Shown here piece after piece: positions 12,401-24,270 of a stretch of DNA of 64,000 bases (position 1 is its first letter; each line of letters opens with the position of its first letter). Origin of the DNA: Erigeron canadensis. Its lineage: Eukaryota > Streptophyta > Magnoliopsida > Asterales > Asteraceae. The notes under the pieces are model-generated. The model had not been told where the DNA came from. It did no database searches and worked only from the letters and a program-made list of their open reading frames with translations. The position numbers and the translations under genes are program-made. The stretch spans positions 8,184,001 to 8,248,000 of the forward strand of contig NC_057764.1 in the NCBI RefSeq assembly GCF_010389155.1, in the 5' to 3' direction.

Positions 12401-12417
12401 TTGTGTGCATGACCCAT
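5368..12417 (-). CDS. NAF1: H/ACA ribonucleoprotein assembly factor NAF1 (three exons)
   Basis: Exons on the minus strand are 12417-11719, 6681-6604 and 6495-5368. All junctions are GT-AG and in phase 0, giving 634 aa. NAF1 is a nuclear assembly factor that binds the pseudouridine synthase dyskerin (CBF5) during H/ACA snoRNP and telomerase RNP maturation and is later replaced by GAR1. The Naf1 core begins at the end of exon 1 (PIRSRNEVQ), continues through exon 2 (LPPVPPV, LPVGVVLS) and into exon 3 (MGAQVIVEG, ESRSPLGVVDEIFGPV, YYIVRYNS). The N-terminal part is highly acidic with a Ser tract (about residues 145-195). The C-terminus is rich in Asn, Gln, Pro and Gly and ends in RG-rich sequence. 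The start is the first ATG upstream of the long acidic frame. No disruption is seen. The 5.0 kb first intron is unusually long because of transposon insertions. Confidence 0.93.
6604..6681 (-). CDS. NAF1: NAF1 exon 2 (26 codons)
   Basis: A 78-bp exon bounded by TTGCAG and GTAAG. It encodes DLPPVPPV, VTVTIQPHHQTLPVGVVLS, the most recognisable part of the Naf1 core. Phase 0 on both sides joins exon 1 (ending NEVQ) to exon 3 (starting IMGAQV) without a gap relative to the family. Confidence 0.92.
7313..7835 (+). mobile_element. hAT-type MITE, copy 1, with 8-bp TSD ATATCAGG
   Basis: The 523-bp element has imperfect terminal inverted repeats CAGTGTTGTTAAAGGC and CATAGTTGTCAAAAGCG. It is flanked by perfect 8-bp duplications ATATCAGG at 7305-7312 and 7836-7843. 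Ends are GC-rich (GCGCCT, GGCGAGGCGCACC) and the middle is AT-rich with no ORF. A second copy, inverted, lies at 56990-57540 with its own 8-bp TSD. TSD length and CA-starting TIRs fit a nonautonomous hAT element. Confidence 0.88.
8694..8932 (-). mobile_element. Short LINE-like retroposon with 15-bp TSD
   Basis: A 239-bp insert beginning with a T-run on the plus strand (a poly-A tail on the minus strand) is flanked by exact 15-bp repeats AAACATGATTTAGTT at 8679-8693 and 8933-8947. A tail plus a long TSD indicates target-primed reverse transcription. There are no obvious pol III boxes, so a severely 5'-truncated LINE is more likely than a SINE. Confidence 0.75.
11719..12417 (-). CDS. NAF1: NAF1 exon 1
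   Basis: 233 codons from ATG at 12417 to the AG|GTAATT donor at 11719. It starts MGHAHNNN with a poly-Asn run from an AAT/ATT trinucleotide repeat, followed by a moderately acidic region, then a Ser run and Glu/Asp-rich block. It ends in GPIRSRNEVQ, where the conserved Naf1 domain begins. Confidence 0.9.
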
Positions 12418-12544
12418 TGTCTGAAGTTAATATTATCAGGGATTTAGTATTAATAATAATACCGATATTCATGGCTGTTTACAGAGGAATGGAGGATAAA
12501 TAGGTTTAGGGAGGGGTTTTGGAGAGAAAGAAGGGGGGCGTCTT

Positions 12545-12553
12545 AAACCCTAG
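12545..12553 (+). promoter_or_regulatory. Telo-box AAACCCTAG upstream of NAF1
   Basis: AAACCCTA lies about 130 bp upstream of the NAF1 ATG (reverse complement on the gene strand). Telo-boxes are enriched near the transcription start of plant ribosomal-protein and ribosome-biogenesis genes, which matches the role of NAF1. A companion site II motif (TGGGCC or TGGGCT) was not seen nearby. Function is inferred from motif and position only. Confidence 0.45.
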
Positions 12554-12729
12554 TTGGCTACTTCACTTGTTCGGTTTAGGTTTTCGTGGGATATTTTGAT
12601 CGATGACTATAGTTGGGTGGTATTTGTTTTTGTTTAAATATTTAATTAAAAAAAAATGTATTTGATCATTAAAATGGTTGCTTTTTTAATTTAATAAAAA
12701 AAAATAACTTTATTAACTTGATTTATACA

Positions 12730-12842
12730 TACATATCTTAATCTTAATCTTATCTTACTCTTATTCTTAAACTTAATATATGCTATAAATCTTATCTTAA
12801 TCTTAATTTTATATTAATCTTAATCTTAATCTTAATTCTAAT
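12730..12842. repeat. (TCTTAA)n-like microsatellite
   Basis: Degenerate repeats of ATCTTA and TTAATC cover roughly 110 bp, interrupted by TACTCTTATTC. Confidence 0.7.
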
Positions 12843-13016
12843 ATATACAATAACACAGTTGAAATAATGACTTATTAACCAATCAAGTTGCTCAATTTCA
12901 TTAAATTGATTCACGCTTGTGTCATCATTTAGATTAATTACAAATAAAATATCCCAATAATCATTATCCAAGTATATTATTACATTAGTATTTATATAAA
13001 TTTGTAGAAAATGTCT

Positions 13017-13255
13017 CATTAATTTACACTTTTTTGTTTTCCATCAATAATTTATACTTTTTAGCCCTCAGTACTTAATTTATATTTATTTTTAGCCATC
13101 AGCTTAAGAGAATATTTTAAAATTTTGTAAAAAAAAATCTCATTAATTTATACTTTTTTGTTTTCCATAAATAATTTACTCTTTTTAACCCTGAATACTT
13201 AATTTATATTTATTTTTAATCAACTTGAGAGAATTTTTTAAAATTTACAATCATT
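13017..13255. repeat. Tandem duplication, two copies of about 120 bp
   Basis: Two AT-rich copies start with CATTAATTTA(C/T)ACTTTTTTG at about 13017 and 13140 and share TACTTAATTTATATTTATTTTTA. No coding content. Confidence 0.75.
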
Positions 13256-14523
13256 TAATTAATTAAGAAAAAATTCAACATATGAAATATTGTTTACAAA
13301 AATTTATTTCAAAAACTAATGACTTATTAACAAATATTAGATTAGATTTGTATAAATTATAAATATTAATATTTAGTTTAATATTTAATATAAACACAAT
13401 TTAAACTCTAGATACATGTCTCAAACATAATAACAGATGACGATATATAACATCATTATCCTAAACACAATAGGAATCACAAAACATGGGACGATCACAG
13501 AACAAACATGATTTACAACAGATGGTTACTTGAATACTAAATCTAAATCAATATGAACTCCATTCAAAACTCATTATATCTCTCAAACAAAAAAGGTACA
13601 TAATATTCTCCTTCTTTGGTTCTATACCCATGCGATGGATGGTAATATACACATTACATTAAATTAACTAGTGTTCAGTCTCGTCCAATGGACGGGTAGT
13701 ATCAAACTATATTAATCAAAGCTAAAAAATTGGAATTCAAATATATTAAATAGATATACCAAACTCAACTTGGAAATTTGCTAGCTAAATAGCCAATCCA
13801 TTGGTCAAAATACTCCTAAAATTTTTCGTCCATTCACCATTGACTGAGTCATGTATGATAGTGCCCTGCAAATAGCAAAAAAAAAATGGAAAAAACTGGT
13901 AAGTTTTGTTAGTGTGTTTCTATGTATTTAATCTAATTTTAAAAAATAAACTCCAAACAAATTAACCATAAGAATTGAATAAATATCTTTGCATACAGAT
14001 CCAGAAAAATCATTCAGGATAAAAAAGGAACCCAACCAAGAACATTCCAAACATCGATCAAATGATTTTATCGGCTAATACAAGAAAGATAAGAAAACAA
14101 ATTGTTGATAATAAAAATACCAAACGCACTAAGGAATTCAATTCCATTTCTATCAGATTCTATCAAATTATGTCAACCAAACATGACAATTGTTTTCGTA
14201 GAAAAATTTTTTTTCGTAAATAAAGTTTTATGCATTTAAAGAAATGGAACATAAAAGGATTTCTCTAACATAAATAAAAAAGTTCTTTTCATATCAAAAA
14301 ATTCATTTGGTAAAAATATAAATCCTAAAAAAATATATTTGATAAAAGCTTTGAAATTTAACTATTTCTATAAGAAAACAATTCATCTTTCTTAAAATAA
14401 TGGCCTAAAAATCCATATCTCTATCATTTTGTAATTCTATTTAGGATAAATTTCAAAAACATATATCATTTTGCATTTTTATATTATTAATTGTCAGAAA
14501 GTGAATTGATACATCATAATTGG
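13256..14523. other. AT-rich intergenic stretch, nothing recognised
   Basis: Stops are frequent in all frames and no element termini were found. GTCTCGTCCAATGGACGGG near 13678 resembles degraded terminal sequence of a small transposon but has no partner. Confidence 0.5.
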
Positions 14524-14855
14524 TGTTAGACTATTATTATCTATATTCATACTTATGTCCTAACCTATGTATTATGATGTATATTGTTGATTTAATATTA
14601 TGTTATAAGACTCTTAAGATTAGTCTTTATTACCATAATGAAGTGCTCTTATTAGTCTTGATGAAAAACTCTTGAGAGTCCACTCCTTAATGCTTTGGGA
14701 GTTGACTCCTATCTTGACTATCTTATAAATAGGGGCTTATGTCTAACCCCATACTCACCACCACAACACACACATAAGAACATATTAGACTACCCACATC
14801 GGTGAACCATCCCAACTCAATCTTTAATTAAAAAATAGTTTCTTTCTCTTCCATA
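14524..14855 (+). mobile_element. Probable older LTR, part 1 (interrupted by the Gypsy element)
   Basis: Begins TGTTAGACTATT, has a TATA-like TATAAATAGGGG near 14726 followed by an A/C-rich leader, and stops where the Gypsy LTR starts. Its likely continuation is 38741-38905, ending CCTATTCCAACA. Joined length is about 500 bp with TG...CA ends. No protein domain or TSD supports it, so this is a structural inference. Confidence 0.4.
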
Positions 14856-15622
14856 TGGCCACAACCAACGCAACTCCTGAGAATTTAGTGTGAACCTAAC
14901 AAGTTTTTGACGAACCTAGGGTGGCAGTGATTATGGAATGATTGTGAATTGATTGAATGTTATTGATTGACTTAAATGTGAATTGAATGAATGAGTTGAC
15001 AGGCATTGAATTGGGCCTTTATAGAAAGTATATTTGGAAGGGTGACAAACACTTCGAGGATTCTAATGTTGTCAGTTTCCTTTTTGTCGTAAAGACTGTA
15101 TAATTATTATCCATATGAACATTTATATTTATATGTCGATGTTGTATTTCGGCGGTAATAATATATATGGACACTCGAGCACCATACATAACCATACATA
15201 ATATTTATCATCCGTAGCTAGAGCAACATACATAACATTACTCGAGCAAGGCATTATAATATGATTGTGTCACATACACATCCTCTGTTATATTTAGGTG
15301 TTATATAAACATAAATTAATATTTATTCGAGTAGCACCTTTCTATCAATACATGATCATTACTTTTTTCATATAACTCTAGCAAGACATGTAATTTAAGC
15401 CTTATAACCCAGCCCACTTTAGGAACTAAGTTTAGCCCATTAGGTTAGATATGAGTGCCTCCATGTAACTGATGTACTCGAGCAACAAACTTACTGAGCA
15501 ATATACTTTTGAGTAAAGGAGCATTGTCCATGCTTTTGATGTTATATCTCGGGTATTGTCATATCACGAGCCTGCATACTTTTTTTAAGTCGAGCTCTTT
15601 AATTTGAGACTAAATATATATA

Positions 15623-15665
<43 letters not shown>

Positions 15666-15782
15666 CGGGCAGCCACCTCTTATATCTCGAGCAAGGCTTT
15701 TGAGAAGGCAGGAGATCCATAACTCGAGCACAATACCTATCTCGAGCATCCTTGTCATATCTCGAGCCTCTCATATCTCGAG
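14856..15782 (-). repeat. Gypsy 3' LTR, part 1
   Basis: 927 bp aligning with the right LTR from TGGCCAC up to CTCATATCTCGAG, where the Copia inserted. It includes an (AT)n run at 15629-15663 that is shorter in the right LTR. Many short CTCGAGC(A/C) motifs are spread through this half of both LTRs. Confidence 0.85.
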
Positions 15783-16095
15783 TGTGATAACACGATTTCT
15801 GCACCGAATTCACGTCATCAATGATGGATTTGAGGTGTGTGTTCTTGGTGTGAGTGTGTGTTTTGAGAGAGAAAGTGTGTGTGATTGGAAATTGGCTGAT
15901 TGGAATTAATGTGTGTTAAAAGTTTTCCAAGGTTATGATCTCTAAGGTGTGAGAGGGTATTTATAGTCTAAATACTCACATATACTAAATATCACATTTA
16001 GCCCCTCAACCTTAGTGATCATTTATCTATGACTTAACTACAAGTAAGTCTACTATTCTAAATTACAATTTATCACTACTTTTGGATTTTTAACA
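15783..16095 (-). repeat. Copia 3' LTR
   Basis: 313 bp, starts TGTGATAACACG and ends TTTTTAACA on the plus strand. It contains GTATTTATAGTC, a possible TATA region on one strand. Adjacent on the inner side is the polypurine tract. Confidence 0.9.
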
Positions 16096-16107
16096 TTCTC
16101 CCCCTTA
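16096..16107 (-). other. Copia polypurine tract
   Basis: TAAGGGGGAGAA on the element strand immediately precedes the 3' LTR TG, as expected for the plus-strand primer. Confidence 0.8.
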
Positions 16108-19028
16108 GTGATATATTGTAATGAATGAAGTACGTGTTATGTTGTCTTGTAGAAATGAATCTGATGAGCCCGATGGTGAAGACAATTGGTGTGTTGAAAC
16201 AAGTCTTCAAAGCTTTCTCTTTTGTCTTTGGAGAACTTGATTCAGTCTTGGTCTTGGTCTTGTACTTCTTGAAGTTAAATCATGTGGTGATTCTCAATGT
16301 TCTTTTTGAACAGAGAATAACGAGTGTGTGTGTGTCTTGAATCTTTGAAGATTGTTGAATCATGAATCAGAGTTGTCTTTGGAGATGCGGAAGGTATGAA
16401 CTTGGCTTTGATTCTTGATTCTTTGATTCTTGAGTGAATTTCAACTTTTTGAAATGAAGTTTCATGAATATGTACTCTCCCTCTTGATGTGTGCATTGGA
16501 GCTTCTTGATAAAATGTTATTGTATGACTTGAAGATCTTGAATGAAGTATGTTGATGAAGACTCTTTTGGAGCGTTACTTCTTTGACTTGAATCTTCTAA
16601 CCAATCTTTCAACTTTTTGAAGCTTCGATATTTGTCACACCAACTTGAACACTTTGGAGAGTAAGCATTTGAATGAAGTTTGGATAAGTCTCTTATGAAG
16701 TAATCATGCTCCCCCTCAATTTAAGAGTATAAACATTTTTGGAGCATCTTTGAACTTTTGTAACATCTTGAGTGAATATCCTTTCATATTTGGTCTCATT
16801 CTTATCTTTGAAATCAATTCAGATTTTCTTTTTCAAGCCAAGATCTCAATCAACTAAGATCTAGCGAAAATCTGAGCTCAATTGACTGAAATATTAGTGA
16901 AAATCTTTGTTATCATGAAGACTTTTATTGTTTCATCAACTTCAAGTTATCATACATCAAAGTTCCATGAATCCTCCATTTAGATCTTTAGGATGAATAT
17001 CTTGATCTTCTCATATTTGAAAGATAAACCTAAACCTTTTGAAACAACCAAACACAAACTTTTCTCCTTGCTGTCTTTATCAATCATTCTTATTTCTTCC
17101 CCAATCAATCATAATATTTTCTCCCTCTCATAATGACAAAGTTGGGAACCAATATCATTATGCAAACATTGATTGATAAAATGTTAAAAGAAATAACATG
17201 ATCCAAAGTTAGATTTTGTGCACATGGAGAAATGTCGACCATCAAAACATCAACCCAAACCATTAGCCCAACCCAAAGAATCCTAGAGGTGACTAAAATG
17301 TAAGGTTGAAGTTGTCGGTACAAACGTTATAGCATGGTGTTGGTGTTTTTTGTGTTTGTGAGATGAGAAATGAAACCGGATAAAAATGATCCGTTAGCAT
17401 GTTCAAAAATAGAAAGGATTAATGAAATGACTGATAGAAATGTATAACATTTTTCGGATTTCCTATGTATCATTGAGATTTGTACAAAGCGATACTCTAA
17501 CATAGTTCGGTCTGCGGCTTTTCAACCACGAGATTGCTTCAAAGAATATAAATCATGGTTAGTACAACTGAAGCGTTCGATAACCACAATCTATTATCCT
17601 TACAGCTTTTGAGGAAAAAAAAACCGAGGTCACATTTAGACTTCTCGTTAACTCAATAACCACATAAATGTAATTATGAGACCTACTTTCAATGTTGGAA
17701 AAGATGTTAGCATTGGTAGGATTTCCATTTGATCATCGTGGAAAATCAATTAAGATATCACTACAAATGTTCCGGCTATATCACAAACATAAGCAATAAT
17801 ATCACAAAGATATGACTTGAATGTGTCCTAAGGAAATGAATAAAGATCAAATTAATGACTAATCAAGATAGCTCTAGACACAATGTGATCAAATGAAGTC
17901 GGGGACTGGAGCAGAGTGTCGTCCTTTTTCAATATCAACATCTTCCAAATGAAGAGTCAATAGAAATGTGAAAATCTCCGTGAAGATGTGCATCACTTCA
18001 CTGGGTCCATGAAGACTTTTTCAATATCGAGATATCAACAAATGATATCCGACAGAAACGTGTTTTACCCGGCGATTTGAGAATTTAGGGAAGGGTATCA
18101 TTTCTTTTAACCCTTTTCTCTCAACATATCACCTTAACCTCTCACTTTTCGACTTTACTCCCTCCATCCTATTTGCAAGAAAACATCATCACTCAAAATA
18201 CCTTCACAATCTAATGAAAGAAGTGAATACTCTGGGGTTAGAACTCATCGGTGATGATAAAGTTCATGGAGTGAATTATTCGCTCATGTGCAAACTAATC
18301 ACCGAACTTCAATTGATTGAAAATCATTAGAAAATCATCAAATGTGTGTATGAAAATGTTTAAAACACATTTGAAGTTTTTGGAAATCTTTGAAATCACA
18401 AACTCCTCCTTAATCTAATACAAGAATATATCAAAATGTTTTCCATAGAATAGGTGGAGCAAAAATTGGTTTTTGTGAAATCAAAATGAGTAAAGTCTTT
18501 GTTGTGATTTAAAACGTTTAAGCAAACTTTAACTCAATCAATTGTTCAAAATTAGACAACTAGGGAGTACACAAAGACGTTCGATCCTTCGCCTCTCATA
18601 TTAACAATTGAGAGTTTGAAAAACTTTATTTGAAAGCAATTAACTGCTATTACACATACATATTCATATAGGACCGCTTGGAAGTACACAAAGGCGTTCG
18701 ATTCCTTGTTATCTTATATCAATCTATATGTATAACAACAGGATCTTAGAATGTATAAACATTCGAAAATAAATAAAGCATTGAAGAACGGATTATACAC
18801 AGAGTATGTATAAGCCACTTGAAAATTTAATTTTCTATAATGTGTCAAGTATTCCTTCAAAGGTAAAATGATTTAAGTTTCAAGATTTAACATACCAAGC
18901 TTGGAGATAAGAAAGTTAAACCTCTTTTCATCCAATGGTTATGTGAACAAATCTGCAAGTTGATAGTCAGTTCCCACAAAGTAGAGCTCGATGTCACCTT
19001 TCTCAATATGATCTTTGAGAAAATGATA
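16108..19028 (-). other. Copia 3' noncoding region
   Basis: About 2.9 kb between the RNase H end and the polypurine tract. No open frame longer than about 75 codons and no transmembrane or coiled-coil protein is evident. In SIRE-like elements this is where an extra ORF may sit; if one existed here it has decayed. Confidence 0.6.
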
Positions 19029-19865
19029 TCAAACATCAATATACTTTGATCGAGAGTGGTTTACTGAGTTGACTGCAATAGCAATGACACTCTGAGAGTC
19101 ACAATAGATAGGGATATGATCATATTTCAGACCATAATCAGTTAGTTGTGTCTTCATCCATAAAACTTGAGCACAACAACTAGCCGTAGCCACATATTCA
19201 GCTTCAGCCATTGATAGTGACATACAATTCTGTTTCTTGGAAGACCAACTCACAATTTTATCACCTAAAAATTGTAAAGTACCGGAAGTGCTCTTGCGAT
19301 CAAGCTTACAACCTGCATGATCTGCATCTGAATAAGCAGTTAGATTGAATCCAGTATCCCTAGGATACCAGAGACCTAAATTGGGAGTACCCTTCAGATA
19401 ACGAAAGATTCGTTTCACAGCTTGATAATGTAAATCAGTTGGAGCAGCTTGATACCTAGAACACATACATGTTGCAAGCATTATATCTGGGCGAGATGTT
19501 GTTAGATACAACAACGAACCAATCATACTTTGATATCTCTTTTGGTCAAACGGTTTCACATTTTTATCAGCATTTATGTTTGTTCGGGCAGCCATTGGGG
19601 TAGAAATTGAAGAACATGAAGTCATATCAAACTTTTTCAACATGTCATTTATGTATTTACCTTGTGATATAAAAATACCACTTGGTAATTGTTTGATTTG
19701 AAGACCCAAAAAGTAGTTCATTTCCCCAATCATGCTCATTTCAAAATGATTAACCATAAGAGATGAAAAGTTTCGGCAAAATGTTTGACTGGTCGACCCA
19801 AAGATAATGTCATCAACATATATTTGGATAAGTAGAACATGCTTGCCTTGTTTGCGAATTAACAA
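19029..19865 (-). pseudogene. Copia RT C-terminal half and RNase H
   Basis: Open for 278 codons. It contains the RT catalytic motif YVDDIIFGST near its start, the thumb region, and RNase H with YSDADHAGC, SLSMAEAEYVA and YCDSQSVIAIA, which supply the Asp/Glu residues of the active site. Open reading is lost just after SRSKYIDV. A frameshift separates it from the RT N-terminal half (19974-20681). A normal Copia pol is one continuous frame, so this is a broken piece. Confidence 0.88.
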
Positions 19866-19973
19866 AGTAGGGTCAATTGTGCCTTTAGTAAAGCCACCTC
19901 TTAGTAAGAAAGTAGTTAATTAAGGAATCATACCATGCGCGGGGTGCTTGCTTAAGACCGTAGAGAGCCTTAT

Positions 19974-20681
19974 CTAACCTGAAGACATGTTCGGCCTTTG
20001 AGGATCAACAAAATCTTCTGGTTGATCAACGTAAACTTCTTCTTTGAGGTCACCATTCAAAAAGACAGTCTTCACATCCATTTGAAACACAATGAAGTTT
20101 TGGAATGCAGCATAAGCTAAAAAAATTCGAATGGCCTCCATTCTTGCAACTGGAGCAAAAGTTTCATCGAAGTCAACACCAGGTTGTTGGCAATAACCCT
20201 TTGCAACAAGTCGAGCTTTATTCCTTACTACCACTCCATTCTCATCCTTTTTGTTTTTGAATATCCACTTTGTACCTATTGGATCAACTTTTCTCGGATT
20301 TGGAACTAATCTCCATACCTTCTGTCTTTCAAATTGTGCGAGTTCATCTTGCATTGCCTTAACCCATTCTGGATCACGAAGAGCTTCAGAGACTGTTTTG
20401 GGTTCGATATTGCTAAGAGAAAGTGCAACAAGACACCCGTTTACTGAAGTACGGGTAGTTACTCCGGCTTGTGAATCTCCAATTATTTGATCAGTAGGAT
20501 GGTCTTTCAGCATACGTGCCCATTTGTGATTATGAGGAAGAGGATCTTGTTGTTGAATATCAACATCATCATCATTAAAACTTGGGTTTTGTTGAGAGAT
20601 GGAATCATAACTTGGTAGAACTCTTTCCTTATAAGCTGGATGATCAAAGTCAAGTGGCACATACACATTTGGAGTGTTCAA
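19974..20681 (-). pseudogene. Copia RT N-terminal half
   Basis: Shows the conserved Copia RT beginning: [45 protein letters not shown] and [14 protein letters not shown], then [12 protein letters not shown] and [11 protein letters not shown]. The usual KTAFLNG is KTVFLNG here. The frame is lost before the [12 protein letters not shown] region, which is present out of frame at about 19900-19975. Confidence 0.88.
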
Positions 20682-20717
20682 TGGATTTGTTGTCTGAGTA
20701 ATGCGAGGAAGTTGTTC

Positions 20718-21092
20718 TTAAACATTCTCTTGAGAAGAATTATCAGCAGAGGATGGTGAAGAAGAATCATTAGAAGAGGATCCTTGCTCTGAAGAATTTG
20801 ATGACGATTCATGATTGTTGTCAGGAACAGGATTGTCGTTTTGAATTGGTTCATTGTTTGGAATTGGTTCAACAATGACTTGAGGTTCTTTATCATGAAT
20901 CGGTTTTGAATAGTATAATTCTTCAAAAAGAATATCTAATTCATCACTTGTTGGAGTTGGAAACTTCTTGAATTTAGATGCTAAGGTAGAAGTCCTTGTA
21001 GAAGTACTTGAAGCACTTGGATCATTACTTGTTGGTAGCAAACTTTCTTGCTCAAAGATCATGCCCGACATCTCATCAAACCAAACATTCAT
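20718..21092 (-). pseudogene. Copia linker between integrase and RT
   Basis: Ser/Asn/Pro-rich low-complexity segment starting NVWFDEMSGMIFEQESLLP. It matches the variable spacer that follows the integrase C-terminal region in Copia polyproteins. It overlaps the integrase frame by 4 bp through a frameshift. Confidence 0.6.
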
Positions 21093-21883
21093 TGTGTCTT
21101 GAATTGTGTTTGTTCGGCGATTGTAGATTCGGTAGGCAATTGTGTTTTGGAATAACCAACAAAATAACCTTCATCACCTTTCTTCTCGAACTTTCCAAGA
21201 TTCTCCCGATCATTCAAAGTGTAACAAACACACCCAAATATATGAAAGTAGTTGATGTTGGGTTTGCGTTTGTTAATAACCTCATAAGGAGTCTTTTCGA
21301 AACGCTGATTGATGATGGACCGATTCTGAGTGTGACAAGCAGTGTCAATAGCTTCAGCCCACATATTGGATGGCAATTTGGAATAAGCAAGCATTGTCCT
21401 TGCTGCTTCCACTAGCGTTCGATTTCTCCTTTCAATAACACCGTTTTGTTGTGGGGTGTGAACTGCTGAGAATTGATGAGTAATGCCTTTGGATTTGCAG
21501 ACTTCATCAAAAACGGCATTCTTGAACTCAGTACCGTTATCCGAACGGATGTAACGAACTGGAAGTTGAAGATTTACTTGAATAGTAGTGATGAAATTGA
21601 TCAAAATCTGAGTTGTTTCATCTTTGGATGCAAGGAACTTGACCCAAGTATATCTTGAATAATCATCAACAATAACCAAGATGTATTTCTTCCCATTTTG
21701 GCTTTGTACTTTCATCGGCCCACAAAGATCCATGTGAAGCAAATGAAGAGGTGCTATTGAGTTTGGAGATTTCTTCGGTTTATGAGAAGCTTTCTTAATC
21801 TTCCCAACATCACAAGAAGGAAAAACATGCTCACTTTCATACTTATAGTCAGGCAAGCCTTCAACAAGATGCTTGTTGACCAA
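21089..21883 (-). pseudogene. Copia integrase
   Basis: 264 codons with the rve core: LLHMDLCGPM (first Asp), RYIRSDNGTEF (second Asp) and NGVIERRNRTL (Glu). The spacing fits DD35E. The GKK.GYFVGYS segment of the C-terminal part is present. A zinc-binding HRRLSHLN segment lies just upstream of a stop near 21930, so the N-terminal domain is separated from the core. Confidence 0.9.
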
Positions 21884-21925
21884 AGTATTGATAGTTTGAA
21901 TATTTAGATGAGAAAGCCTTCTATG

Positions 21926-22345
21926 TCATAACCAAGAATTCTTTGATGTAGCCTTTGAAATGAGACAAATATTATCGGTTGGTTGGTTATCATCGAGATT
22001 GACGGTAAAAAGATTATCATCACGATTACCGTAAAGAATGTCAACTCCATCTAGAGTTTGGACTTTACAATGAGATTGTCGAAAAAGAACTTGAAGATTG
22101 TTGTCACAGAATTGTCCAACACTGAACAAGCTATGACTTAATCCTTCAACATAATGAACTTTCTTGATGACAATTCCATTTCTTTCAATGTCTCCATAAC
22201 CTAAGATAGGAGCGAAATTGTTGTTTCCAAAGCGAACTGTTCCCATGAATCTTTCAACAAAATTCTTGAGCAAAACTTTATATCCAGTCATGTGCTTCGA
22301 AGACTCGGAATCGAGTATCCATACACAGATGGTTATTTCCTGCAA
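21926..22345 (-). pseudogene. Copia protease end and pre-integrase domain
   Basis: WILDSESSKHMTG corresponds to the retropepsin active site, with DSE where DSG is normal, so catalysis would be lost. It is followed by the GAG-pre-integrase region (VHYVEGLSHSLFSVGQFCD, CKVQTLDG). Stops separate it from both neighbours. Confidence 0.85.
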
Positions 22346-22355
22346 TCAAAGATAT

Positions 22356-24270
22356 TTAACCGACTTTAGGTACCCACTTAAAGACGGGTCCTTGATGGTT
22401 AGTTAAAACAGGCAGGGTATATAACTTAGGAAATGCATTCAAACATGCTTTTGAATCAACATAAGCATTAACAAGCACATCATCAATAAGCACATTTGAA
22501 TAAAAAGTACGAACATTTACTTGAGAATTAAAGGTAACATGTCTACAAACATTCATATCAACCACACGAGTACAGGAATTAAAATTGTTTACAAGCTCAC
22601 AAGGCCTTGCCTTGGCACATTTAACATTGTTCAACAAAGATGAATTGTTTGAATTAATAGGAACACCCTTCTTCCTATTACCAGCCTTTCTCCTTCGTCT
22701 TTTCTTCTTTTTCTCAACATCCTTTTGATTATTAGTGAACTTAGGTACTAATGTCTTAGCAACCCATTTAGCACCACTATTTATGCTCTTTCCACCTGTT
22801 GAGTTGAAACTAAGAAGATTAAAACGAGGGAATTTAAACACTTTCATCCTTTTAGAATCTTTTGGAGGTGAGGAAACTTCTTGCTTCTTTTGTTTATCAT
22901 GAGAGAACCATCCATATCTATCCCTATATCTAGTTATACCATTAGATGTATCCTTAGTTAGCAAAACTGAGCTAGACTTAGACACCTTAGGTAAAGAACT
23001 AGATTGAGAGCTAGATGAAGAAGCATTAGGATAGTCTTTTGGAAGTTTCACTTTGATATACTTTGATCTGGGTGTGGTTTCAGCTTGTTCCTTTTTGACA
23101 TGTTTAACCAGGGTAGGAAACTTTGGTTCTAACTTAATGGTCTTTGGTTCAGTCTTGACGAGTTTAGACTTAACTCGTTCCTTTGAGTAATATGAAGTTG
23201 GAGCTTTGGACAATGGATTTTGAGATTCCTCTTTTGTTTCAACTTTGATTTTGGTAGATTCAATCTTTTTCTTAGTTTTTGAATCAAAAACATATTCTCC
23301 CTCCATGAATTTATCAAAATCATCTTTTTGTGAAAGATTTCAATGGAGGTTGATTAGTTTCAAATTCTTTTGAAAGTTTTGAAAAATCAGGAATCTTGGT
23401 GTCCAACTTCACATCATGGGTAGTCTCGGAAATTAGGTCAACTTGAACTGACACATCTTTGGTCTCATAAGAAAATTGAGTAGAAGTATCAACACCTATA
23501 CTAGCACTAAGCTTAGGGTGAACAACTAACTCATCAATAGTATTGCATGTGAAAATCCTATAAAAGTACCATATCAAAACTAAACTATGCGCAAGTTCTT
23601 CATCATATAAATCAGATTGCACATAATCATCAACTATAAATATAGCAGTATTTTGACATGTACATTCAAGAGAATCAGTCAAGGTCTGAGTGGAGGAATT
23701 GGTATATGAATCACAAGTAGTCTGGGTAGAATGGTCTGCTAAAGTACTTAGGTCAGTTTGAGTAGAAACATTCACACAAACTTTCTTAGTATCAACAACA
23801 ATAAATTTATCCTCTGAATTCGGACTTTGAGACTTTAGGTGATTAATAACTTTTTGTTGAGATTCCACCTTTTGTTGTAAACCGTCTATTTGTTTTTTCA
23901 AAAATGTGGTTGGAACATACATTTTAGTTGGTTTAAGTGGAGTACCGACAGATTCTTGGTTTTGAAAATTTGATGCAATTTCTTCCAATTTAAAAATTGA
24001 AGATTCTTTAGCTTTGTACGAAACATTTAGAGCATCATAGTTAACCATACATTCATCTTTTGGTATTCTTTCAACTTCATCAGTCTCAAATTCGTCATCC
24101 AATGGACGAATAAATTGTTGTATCATACCAAGTCGAAGGAATTTTTCATCATACAAAGGTTCAATTTCTTCTTTAGCTTTTTGTAATGGTTTGATATTCT
24201 CAAATCCCAGCCCAAGAAGAAGATCCTTTTTGTCAATTATTGACTTGTTGAAATAGGCAGTGAAATCCAA
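22356..24270 (-). pseudogene. Copia gag-pol spacer, two adjoining open frames
   Basis: Two 316-codon frames (24270-23320 and 23306-22356) with a break between them. The upstream one is acidic with heptad-like Leu/Gln repeats (LKKQIDGLQQKVESQQKV) and STQT repeats. The downstream one is Lys/Ser-rich with KKKKRRRRKAGNRKKG, a possible basic RNA- or nuclear-targeting patch, and ends GPVFKWVPKVG before the protease. Such a long spacer is seen in large Copia elements; no enzyme domain is recognisable. Confidence 0.6.

Noticed and set aside
11710..12412. Plus-strand frames opposite NAF1 exon 1
   Set aside because: Shadows of the acidic Asp/Glu/Ser codons on the other strand.
16096..19028. Envelope-like gene of a SIRE-type Copia
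   Set aside because: No frame of useful length, no signal peptide or membrane segment; only the space is there.
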